DNA from: Rhodothermales bacterium
GTDB taxonomy: Bacteria > Bacteroidota > Rhodothermia > Rhodothermales > Bin80
DNA length: 64,000 bases
Direction of reading: 5' to 3'
Assembly (NCBI GenBank): GCA_958296045.1
Contig: CATQHT010000003.1
Coordinates: 755,246-819,245 of the forward strand
The position numbers were made by a program, and so were the translations under genes. The notes under the pieces were generated by a model. It did no database searches and was not told the origin of the DNA. It worked only from the letters and a program-made list of their open reading frames with translations. Shown here one piece after another: positions 9,581 to 16,614 of this stretch. Numbering within the stretch: position 1 is the stretch's first letter; each line of letters begins with the position of its first letter.

Positions 9581-10564
9581 TCACCTCACACGGCTCTTCT
9601 CATGCAGCCGCCTGGATTTGAATAAAGAGGGTCCGTGGAGCTCCAGCCAGTGCACGAACAGGTGCGGGTTTCGGTAGGCCATGGACTTTAACCAGTGGTA
9701 TGCACGGCGCTTGCTGCGCCGCAGCCGCTTGTATTTGCGTCGGGCCCATGCTACCAGATGTTGATCTATGGATTTCAGCACATAGTACAGGATCCACTTG
9801 TTGAAGGCCCCGTAGTAGTTCAGCCATCCGCGTATCTTGGCATTGTAGTGCCGTGCAAGATCCTCTATCCTTCTTGAGGTCTGCCGACACAGGCGCCAGC
9901 TACGCACATCTTGCCGAATGGCCTTTGCGGCTTTTCGGCTGATGGCAGGCGTATACCCTGTGAATAGCCTTCCGCCTCGGGATTTCACTCTTCGTGGCCT
10001 AAACGTAAAGCCTAAGAAGGTGAACGAGACGTCAGGATAGTTACCCTTCCGGTTGTACTGTTTGCAGTACACTATCCGGGTCTTCTCAGGATGCAGCGAC
10101 AGCGCACACTTCGCAAAGCGGCGCTCCAGTGCTGCCCATAGATTGCGTGCTTGGCGCTCCGTATGGCAGTGACAGACTATGTCGTCCGCGTACCGCTCAA
10201 AGGGTATCGTCGGAAAATAGATCGTCATCCACTTGTCAAAGGCGTAGTGTAGAAACAGATTCGCCAGAATCGGACTGATTACGCCCCCTTGCGGGGTGCC
10301 TATGGTCCGCTCTGCCTCCTCGCCATCGGGCATCACGACCGGAGCCGTCAACCACCGCTGAATATATAGCAGCAGCCACTTCTCGCTCGTATGTTTCCGT
10401 ACAGCACGCATCAACAGCGTATGGTCAATCGTGTCAAAGAACGCCTTGATGTCCAGATCCAACACCCACGCTCTGTCCCAGCAGCGCTTACGTGTCTTCT
10501 TCAGGGCATCATGCGCCGACTTTCCCGGCCGATAACCGTACGAGTCTTCATGAAACTCGCGTTC
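9581..10564 (-). CDS. ltrA: Group II intron A reverse transcriptase, exon 2 (C-terminal 327 codons)
   Basis: Continues the RT from the intron B 3' splice site. It holds the rest of the palm: DSYGYRPGKSAHDAL, the LDLDIKAFFDTIDH motif, GTPQGGVISPILANL, the active site FERYADDIVCH (about 10173-10200) and the maturase/X domain (RGWLNYYGAFNKWI). No HNH endonuclease domain follows; the ORF ends inside domain V, as in many bacterial introns. A separate ORF starting at ATG 10465 is only an internal start. The protein would splice intron A and possibly the related ORF-less introns B and B2. Confidence 0.8.
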   Translation of the reverse strand, partial: EREFHEDSYGYRPGKSAHDALKKTRKRCWDRAWVLDLDIKAFFDTIDHTLLMRAVRKHTSEKWLLLYIQRWLTAPVVMPDGEEAERTIGTPQGGVISPILANLFLHYAFDKWMTIYFPTIPFERYADDIVCHCHTERQARNLWAALERRFAKCALSLHPEKTRIVYCKQYNRKGNYPDVSFTFLGFTFRPRRVKSRGGRLFTGYTPAISRKAAKAIRQDVRSWRLCRQTSRRIEDLARHYNAKIRGWLNYYGAFNKWILYYVLKSIDQHLVAWARRKYKRLRRSKRRAYHWLKSMAYRNPHLFVHWLELHGPSLFKSRRLHEKSRVR

Positions 10565-11401
10565 GTCAAGTAGCCCGGGGGAATCTCACCCCCAGGCCCT
10601 CACAGAACCGGACGTGCGCGTCTCCACGCATCCGGCTCTTCCCGGTCCATCAGACGGTTGTTGCCAACCATCCAGAGCTGCCTCCCAATGGATCGTCCCG
10701 TTTCCGGTTGTCCTATAGATCAACAACAGACCAGGGTACTCCCTTCGCTCCACCTCCATTACAGAGGGTTCAACGCTACTACGAAGTACTCCGCCCCTGT
10801 GCCCCGCTTCGGTACTCAGTCGCTTGAGGTATTTCCTCTTGCGAGTCTCCCTTAACATCGGGACGACAGGTTCCCACGTTCCGCACAAGAGCCTGATCCG
10901 ACCTCTTGCCGCCTGTATGCCGGAGGCCGCCAGGGCAGTAAGCAGATCTCTCCCTGACTGCTCCCGGGGACGATACCCTACCCCGGTTTTGGCCTCGTCT
11001 AAAGAGTTTTCGACACGTCATCAGCGGTTCGCTTGCGCTCAACTTGAACGGATCACACCTGACCCGATCTTTGCCGGGCCTTATCACGGTAGCCCCAGGG
11101 TTTCCCCTGGGGCCCCGTACAGATCCGTGCGTGCGCGTTAACGCACACGGCTCCTCCCGCAGGTCGCGCTCCCGCGCATGACGTTAGGAAGTGGGGAAAC
11201 TCCACCTCCAGCCGTAAGCGGTACACCTGCGCCCCGACTGTGGCTCTGAGTCCACAGCTCTTGGACAGATTCACAAAATCCGGCCCAGTGTCCGGCATGA
11301 ATCCGGCTTCCCGCTTTCCCCTTGGGTGCGACCCTTGGCTCCACCGGCTCCGCCCCGTGGTCATCCACGCGTTGTTCGCTGGCTTCGTAGCTACTATGGT
11401 C

Positions 11402-13327
11402 CTCGCGGTAGGGACCCGGGTTTCCCCGGGCCCCCCGCACAGATCCGGACGGGCGCGTTAACGCATCCGGCTCCTCCCTTGGGTCGCACCGGCGTGCATG
11501 GCGACATATCGTTGATTAGGCCAGGGGTGTTTGATCTTGAGCGCAGGCCAGCACCATGTAATCATGGTCTCCAGCTTACTCCATGTCATGCGATCCTTCT
11601 GCGAACGTCTGCGGATTATTTTCATCCATTCACGCTTCAGGCGGGTAAAGAACCTTCGTAGGAACACAAAGCTGGTGGGAACAGCATAGTAGTTCAGCCA
11701 TCCCCGAAGTACGCGCCCCAGCCACTGGGCTGTAGCGTGTAACGGTGCATGCATCCTACGGCGAAGCTCCTGACGCAGGCTTTTCAGCTTTCGTGCCATT
11801 CGCTTCCCCACCGGTTTCCGTCCCAATCCGAAACGACCGCGGCGGTCCCTTCGGCAATAATGCGTAAAACCCAGAAAGTCAAACGTCTCGGGACGACCCT
11901 CACCTCGGCTGCGGCGATTCACCGCCGCAAACCGCCCAAATTCCAACAAGCGAGTCTTCTTCGGATGCAGGGATAAGCCAAATTTGGCCATCCGCTGCCC
12001 TAGATCCCTTAGAAAACGCTGCGCGTCGTGCTTCCGCTGGAAGCCTACCACAAAGTCGTCCGCATAACGGACAAGGCAGGTTTCCCCCCACGCCACCCGC
12101 ACGCGCCATCGCTTATCGTACCACAGGTCCAGAACATAATGCAGGTACACATTCGCCAGTATCGGCGAAATTACCGCGCCTTGCGGGGTGCCCATCGGAC
12201 TGTCCCGCAAAACACCGGCCTCCATTACGCCTGCCTTGAGCCATTTGATGATCAGCCGAATGACCCGTTTGTCCGCTATGCGGTGCTCCAGAAACCGAAT
12301 CAGCCAGCCCTGGTCCACCATGTCAAAGAAAGAACGTATGTCCGCATCAACAATCCAGTTGACCTTCGTACGCTCGATCGCATAGGCCAACGCGTCCAAC
12401 GCATCATGCGCCTTCCGCTTGTACCTAAACCCATAGCTGAAGTCAAGAAACTCCTCCTCATAGATCGGGAGCAGGATACAGATCGCCACCGCAGCCTGGA
12501 CAATCTTGTCCTCCAGTGCCGCAATGCCGAGCGGTCGTGTACTGCCATCTGGCTTGGGTATCTCAACCCGCCTGGACGGCATCGCCCGGTACGCTCCGCT
12601 GTGTACGCGGTCGTGTAAGTCAGCCAAACGCGCTGTCAATCCAACCTCGTACTCCGCCCATGTCACGCCGTCCACGCCGGGCGCTGCCTTCCTCTTTAAA
12701 CGATAGAAGGCATGCCGCAGCGATTTCACCGTGATATGGTGCAGAAGCGTCGTGAGCTGCTCCTTGGGTTTCCGCTTCACGAATTGTCGCAACCGGTCCG
12801 CTCCTTGTTGCACCGCGACCCGATCCCGCGCCCGGACAGTGTTAGAGTTTTCCAGTTTCCCCTCAGGTACAGGACTTGGCTCCGGCAGCTCCGCCGGGCG
12901 GCTACGCCCCTTGTTCGCTGCTTTCTTAGCTACTATTCCTGTATCGGACTTCTCCATATCGTTCATCTCCAGTTACGGGGATTAACCCTCTCTTTCGCGA
13001 CCCTGAACGACTCCAGGGTGACACGGAGACCTCCCAGGTCCCGGCGTAGTACGTACGTGCGTGCCTGGGTTCTTGGACACCGCGGGACCCTCCTCCGCCT
13101 CACCATTAGCGGCAAAGAAGGTGTTGCCTTCGACCAAATGCAAAGTCTCGGCATCCCGGACGATGAAGTTTTCGGTGCTCATTAGCCCTGCCCACACGCG
13201 CCTCTACCGACGCTTCGCCTGTACCCTCGCGAGTACAGACGCACGGCTCGAGGAGATGTGCAGATGGTTAGTCCTTCACAACGGGGGACTTGCACCCCCT
13301 GTACTAACGCCAGTTAGCCTGGCGCAC
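11402..13327 (-). mobile_element. Group II intron C1, complete, inserted in the ORF of intron C2
   Basis: 5' end GTGCGCCAGG at 13327, domains I-III to about 12970, intact RT ORF in domain IV, domain V at 11442-11473, domain VI stem with GAAA loop and bulged A, 3' end CTACCGCGAG at 11402; 1926 bp. The first ~290 bp repeat almost exactly at 13427-13714, the 5' end of C2. Removing C1 joins GAGAAGTCAGATGT to GACCATAGTAGC, which has the same length as the intact homologous stretch in the RT start of C1. The most intact intron of the nest. Confidence 0.8.
11458..12966 (-). CDS. ltrA: Group II intron C1 reverse transcriptase/maturase
   Basis: 502 aa, complete. N-terminal 70 residues are charged and variable, then the RT fingers and palm (YRLKRKAAPGVDGVTWAEYE, STRPLGIAALEDKIVQAAV, DFSYGFRYKRKAHDALDAL, VDADIRSFFDMVDQ, GTPQGAVISPILANVY) and the active site CLVRYADDFVVGFQ (about 12045-12075). 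The X/maturase domain follows (RGWLNYYAVPTSFVFLRRFF). There is no C-terminal endonuclease domain. The stop falls in domain V. A copy of its last 197 residues at 50316-50909 differs at only about five positions, so this family was recently mobile. It could also serve the ORF-deleted C2. Confidence 0.9.
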   Translation of the reverse strand: MNDMEKSDTGIVAKKAANKGRSRPAELPEPSPVPEGKLENSNTVRARDRVAVQQGADRLRQFVKRKPKEQLTTLLHHITVKSLRHAFYRLKRKAAPGVDGVTWAEYEVGLTARLADLHDRVHSGAYRAMPSRRVEIPKPDGSTRPLGIAALEDKIVQAAVAICILLPIYEEEFLDFSYGFRYKRKAHDALDALAYAIERTKVNWIVDADIRSFFDMVDQGWLIRFLEHRIADKRVIRLIIKWLKAGVMEAGVLRDSPMGTPQGAVISPILANVYLHYVLDLWYDKRWRVRVAWGETCLVRYADDFVVGFQRKHDAQRFLRDLGQRMAKFGLSLHPKKTRLLEFGRFAAVNRRSRGEGRPETFDFLGFTHYCRRDRRGRFGLGRKPVGKRMARKLKSLRQELRRRMHAPLHATAQWLGRVLRGWLNYYAVPTSFVFLRRFFTRLKREWMKIIRRRSQKDRMTWSKLETMITWCWPALKIKHPWPNQRYVAMHAGATQGRSRMR

Positions 13328-13876
13328 ACATCTGACTTCTCCCCACCGTACGTCCTCCGATCAGCATTTAGCCTACGCTTTGGCGACCCTCCCCGAAGGG
13401 ATGGGTGATGGAGAGACCTCCCAGGTCCCGATGCAGTACGTACGTGCGTGCCTGGGTTCTTAGACACCGTGGGATCCTCCTCCGCCTCACCATTAGCGGC
13501 TGAGAAGATGTTGCCTTCGACCCAAGAAAAAGCCTCGGCATCCCAGACTATAGCGTTTTCGGTGCTCAATTGCCCTGCCCACACGCGCCTCTACCGACGC
13601 TTCGCCTGTACCCTCGCGAGTACAGACGCACGGCTCGAGGAGATGTGCAGATGGTTAGTCTTTCACAACGGGGGACTTGCACCCCCTGTACTAACGCCAG
13701 TTAGCCTGGCGCACTTCTTGCCTGCTTACCACCACGCCTCTTAAGCGCAGCAGCGGCAAGTGGTTTGGTGCCTCCGTCTGCACGGCGGCACCGAGGGGCC
13801 GACCCTCATCTCCTGTGCAGCATAGCTGCGGGAAGGATTCTACATATCAGTATCCCTCCGCGCCTTCGTGGCGCAC

Positions 13877-14176
13877 CATATCCTCCTCCAACGCCATCTT
13901 CGCTACCATCTGGGCAATCCGATCCGTTACCGTGGGAATCCCTAACGGACGAGTACTCCCATCCGCCTTGGGTATGTCCACGCGTCGTACCGGCTTGGGG
14001 TGGTAGCTACCCGATGCCATACGATTCCAAAGCTTGTAGAGGTTGTCCTCTAGATTAGCTTCAAAGTCGGCAAGGGTCATGCCATCCACTCCCGCTCCAC
14101 CTTGGTTCCTCTTCACTCGTCGCCATGCCTCCCAGACCTGAGCCTGGGAGACTGGAAACGGCTTTGCTTTCTTCAT
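13877..14176 (-). CDS. ltrA: Group II intron A reverse transcriptase, exon 1 (N-terminal 100 codons)
   Basis: Begins at ATG 14176 (MKKAKPFPVSQAQVWEAW) with the RT-0/RT-1 region typical of group II RTs (NQGGAGVDGMTL, YHPKPVRRVDIPK, STRPLGIPTVTDRIAQ). The frame is cut after codon 100 (ATG at 13879-13877) by the first base of intron B. Joined to 10564-9581 it gives one uninterrupted reading frame of 427 codons plus stop, with the natural sequence ALEEDM-EREFHEDSYGYRPG across the junction. Expression therefore seems to require splicing of B, and indirectly of C2 and C1 within it. Confidence 0.8.
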
Positions 14177-14732
14177 CTGAATCCTCCCCTTTTGAGTTGT
14201 TCTGATGATATCAGCAGCACGAGCTGTCCCCTTCGCTCCGATCCCATTACAGGATCATCATCACTACTACGAGACAGTCCGCCCCTGTGGAGTGCATTGG
14301 TACTCAATGACTTGTGGGTATTGCCCACTTGCCAGGCTCCCTTAGCATCACTCCGACAGGTTCTCACGTTCCACGTAAGGGCCTGAGTCGCGCTCTCGCC
14401 GCCTGTATGCCGGATGCCGATCGGACAAGCTTCAGGACCCCTCCGACCTCGTCCCAGGGACGCTTCCCTACCCTGGTTTTGACATCGTCCATGAGTTTCG
14501 ACACGTCTTCGACGGTTCACTCTCGTTCGACTTCACGACTCGTACCTGACGGGGTACTTCCCCGCCTTTTCCCAGCTCGCTGATCACCACGCCTCTTGAG
14601 CGCAGCAACAGTGGGCGGTTTGCAGCCTCCACCTGACTGGCGGCTGCGGAGGGCCTACCTCCATCCCTCACGTAGTTATCAGGCTCTTTTTCCTACCTCA
14701 TACTTTCACCTCCATGCCTGTACGTGACACAC

Positions 14733-14901
14733 AGAAACGCCCCAAACCCTTGTTCACAGGCCATCCGTTGTAGGTCAATAGGCGAAAGTCCCTGTTTTCA
14801 TGGATATGGGACCATATAAACCCCTTCTTAACTGAAAAGCAGCGCACTCAGGATAGCATGCATTGTAACAAAGTATCCATGTAATACTCTGCTGCTGTTT
14901 C
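14733..14901. other. intron A upstream flank, no gene seen
   Basis: About 170 bp between the 5' end of intron A and a 46-codon ORF. No recognisable coding content. The base composition turns more A/T-rich around 14800-14900. Confidence 0.3.
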
Positions 14902-15042
14902 ATGCAAATCTCAGACGTAAATTATGCGGGGTACACGCGCGGCGTGCGCCGAGCCGTTGTCGATGAGGCCATTGCGTACTCGAAGCGGATACGGGCTGCC
15001 CAGACCGCACGCCTGAATGCCAGCCCGCGAGAGCGCTCGTAG
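14902..15042 (+). CDS. possible 46-aa ORF upstream of tnpB, unrecognised
   Basis: ATG 14902 to TAG 15040-15042 (MQISDVNYAGYTRGVRR..., ending ASPRERS). Two bases separate it from the TTG start of the tnpB ORF. I do not recognise the family. It may be the 5' remnant of a host gene cut by the transposon, or not coding at all. Confidence 0.3.
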   Translation: MQISDVNYAGYTRGVRRAVVDEAIAYSKRIRAAQTARLNASPRERS

Positions 15043-15044
15043 CC

Positions 15045-16373
15045 TTGCTCCTGAGCCAGACATACCGCTGCTATACAAAGAAGGCGGGCTATGCCCGCCT
15101 ACGGCGGATGTTCGTAAACGGTAAGTGGGTCCGCAACTGGGCGGTCGAACCTTGCCGCAACGCACACAAGGTAGCAGAGAAGCATCCGAGCTATTTCACG
15201 TTGACGAAGCTCTGGACGGCCGCCCGCAGAGCCGATGAGCGCAGTCTCGAGTTCGGCGTGGCTGAGCAGCATTTTGTGATCAGGGGTGTGACGGAGGGTT
15301 ACAAGCGCTTTTTCAATAAACACAATGCGCGCCCGCCGCGTTTCAGCGGCGACTTGGTGAAGAGCTTCAGGCTGCTACGAAAGCCCGAACGCGTCAGGCG
15401 CCAAGACTATCGCGTTCGCATCAAGGGCGTCGGGTACGTCCGTTTCACCGATCGGCGCGGGCTGATCAAGCGCTACGGCTGCAAGTTCGTGCACATCGTG
15501 CGGTCTTCGCTGGGTACCGAATACACGATACAAGTCGTGTACAAGCGCCCCGAGGCGCCAGAGAACAGCTGCGCAGACACACCGATGGCCGTGGACCTTG
15601 GCTGCAAGGCCATCGCGACGCTGGCGGATGGAAAGAGCTACGCGCCCATCAAAAAGAGTGCGCCCCGCAGGGACGCTTTGCAGCGTCGGGCTGCTAAGAC
15701 GAAGAAAGGCACGCGTCTGCGCCGAAAGCGGTTCGGTGCTTGGCGCAAGGAGGCCGAGCGCGTAGTAAGACGCAACCGCGGGTACCGCCACGAGGTGGCT
15801 GCCGACGTCGTTAAGCGATCCGCGAATCTGTTTCTGGAAGACCTGAAAGTAGGACGCATGACACGCGCCGGTGGCAGCCGCAAGACGGGGCTGAACCGAT
15901 CGATGCGCGCGCAAGGGCTGTACGAATTGGTGCAGCTGTTGAAGTACAAATCCGCTTTGCTTGGCGGCAAGGTGGAGCTGGTTCCGCCGAACGACACAAC
16001 GCAGAGATACAGCGCTTGCCATCACAAGCCGGAGGAAAGGTTACGCCTGGCTGACAGGAAGCATCGTTGTGCCACATGCGGAAAGACCCAGTGCCGCGAC
16101 GTTAACGCGGTGTTGAACGTGTTGTATCGGGGCCTTTGTCCTGATGGATGGGCGGCGAGCCTATCGTACGCGCAACACGTGTCTGCTCACCCGGACGCTG
16201 AGCGGCATCCGCTGTTGGATGCTGTGGCGGGTCTGGGGAGTGTACAGAATCGTGCTCGTGAGCTGCATCCGCAAGAGTGTTGCGCACCCACGAGTTCAGG
16301 CGAAATTGACCACTGGCCAACCAGGCAGATAGGTAAATTTTTCGCCAGCCCTAAGCACGGTTACAACCTGTAG
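15045..16373 (+). CDS. tnpB: TnpB-family RNA-guided nuclease (IS200/IS605 OrfB)
   Basis: 442 aa from a TTG start; no better start is seen because the usual N-terminal TYR block is already at residues 5-8. The RuvC residues are present: Asp in MAVDLGCKAIAT (~184), Glu in ANLFLEDLKVG (~265), Asp in CRDVNAVLNVLY (~350). The zinc finger is abnormal: the second pair is CATCG, but the first reads YSACHH where TCSxCG is expected, so one Cys is replaced by Tyr. About 80 residues follow the last motif, more than usual, and probably represent read-through over the omega-RNA region and right end. No TnpA partner is in view. Activity is uncertain. Confidence 0.85.
   Translation: MLLSQTYRCYTKKAGYARLRRMFVNGKWVRNWAVEPCRNAHKVAEKHPSYFTLTKLWTAARRADERSLEFGVAEQHFVIRGVTEGYKRFFNKHNARPPRFSGDLVKSFRLLRKPERVRRQDYRVRIKGVGYVRFTDRRGLIKRYGCKFVHIVRSSLGTEYTIQVVYKRPEAPENSCADTPMAVDLGCKAIATLADGKSYAPIKKSAPRRDALQRRAAKTKKGTRLRRKRFGAWRKEAERVVRRNRGYRHEVAADVVKRSANLFLEDLKVGRMTRAGGSRKTGLNRSMRAQGLYELVQLLKYKSALLGGKVELVPPNDTTQRYSACHHKPEERLRLADRKHRCATCGKTQCRDVNAVLNVLYRGLCPDGWAASLSYAQHVSAHPDAERHPLLDAVAGLGSVQNRARELHPQECCAPTSSGEIDHWPTRQIGKFFASPKHGYNL
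16170..16373 (+). ncRNA. candidate omega-RNA region overlapping the 3' end of tnpB
   Basis: In IS605-type elements the guide RNA is transcribed with the 3' end of tnpB and its scaffold ends at the element's right end. Here the ORF extends ~80 non-conserved codons past the last RuvC motif, then meets host sequence (repeat R1, which recurs at 18.8 kb without tnpB) near 16352-16373. The scaffold would be expected in this interval. Placement is inference only. Confidence 0.35.
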
Positions 16374-16600
16374 GAGGCATTCTCTGTGGTGGCATGCTGC
16401 GGAGGCACATACAGCGTCACAACAATCTGGTCTAATGCCAGCGAGACGAATGCTGACGACATCGTGGCGAGGGCGAATATCTGCCTGCGCGCCCATGATC
16501 ATTGCGGTCATGCGTCATTCCATCGACATCCAAGGCCGACTCCTGCCTACGAGTACTCATTCGTGCAACCTACGATCGTAAGACCTACAGGGACTTCTGC
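16352..16600. repeat. Direct repeat R1 (partner at 18792-19035)
   Basis: About 245 bp alignable at roughly three bases in four with 18792-19035, sharing GCACGGTTACAA, AGCGTCACAACAATCTGG and ACTCATTCGT blocks in the same order and orientation. It starts at the end of tnpB and lies downstream of the AAA ATPase gene. It is probably a duplicated leader or intergenic segment of the minus-strand cluster. Confidence 0.7.
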
Positions 16601-16614
16601 GGCAGCAGCAGTCC

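Larger units (their letters stand above)
11083..13714 (-). mobile_element. Group II intron C2, ORF-deleted, inserted in domain I of intron B
   Basis: 5' end GTGCGCCAGG at 13714, domain V at 11122-11153, 3' end CTACCGTGAT at 11083. Its own sequence is 13714-13328 and 11401-11083, about 706 bp. The remainder is intron C1. The ORF keeps an N-terminal start resembling that of C1 (GEKSDV then TIVATKPANN) and the last residues (CGRSRVR) but the RT core is deleted. After removal of C2, intron B aligns to its relative at 21.7 kb with identical spacing (16 nt between CGTGGT and AAGGCCC in both), which supports the boundaries. Confidence 0.75.
10565..13876 (-). mobile_element. Group II intron B, ORF-less, inserted in the RT gene of intron A
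   Basis: 5' end GTGCGCCACG at 13876, domain V at 10605-10638, 3' end CTACTTGAC at 10565. Its own sequence is only about 680 bp (13876-13715 plus 11082-10565); the rest is the inserted intron C2. It aligns over its length with the intron at 20903-21830 and carries no RT: domain IV is reduced to a short linker near 10700. Because domains V and VI are intact, it could splice by itself or with the RT of intron A, whose gene it interrupts. Confidence 0.75.
9523..14732 (-). mobile_element. Group II intron A (outermost of a four-intron nest)
   Basis: Minus-strand intron: 5' end GTGTGTCACG at 14732 (fits GUGYG), domains I-III down to 14177, RT ORF in domain IV, domain V at 9563-9596 (34 nt, GAGCCG...CGGTTC with AGC triad), domain VI with a bulged A and 3' end CTACTCGAC at 9523. 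Its RT ORF is interrupted by intron B. Both ends align with intron B and with the copy at 20903-21830, which fixes the boundaries. Net length without the inner introns is about 1.9 kb, normal for an RT-bearing intron lacking an endonuclease domain. Confidence 0.8.

Noticed and set aside
9581-10465. Stand-alone RT gene starting at ATG 10465
   Set aside because: The frame continues upstream to the splice site at 10564 and further across intron B; 10465 is an internal Met.
12028-12618. 196-codon plus-strand ORF
   Set aside because: It lies antisense to the intact C1 RT gene and has no family resemblance.
13040-13714. Two near-identical ~290-bp direct repeats and the ORFs reading through them (about 100 codons each)
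   Set aside because: They are the 5' domain I regions of introns C1 and C2, shown by the GTGCGCCAGG starts; the ORFs are structured RNA read as protein.
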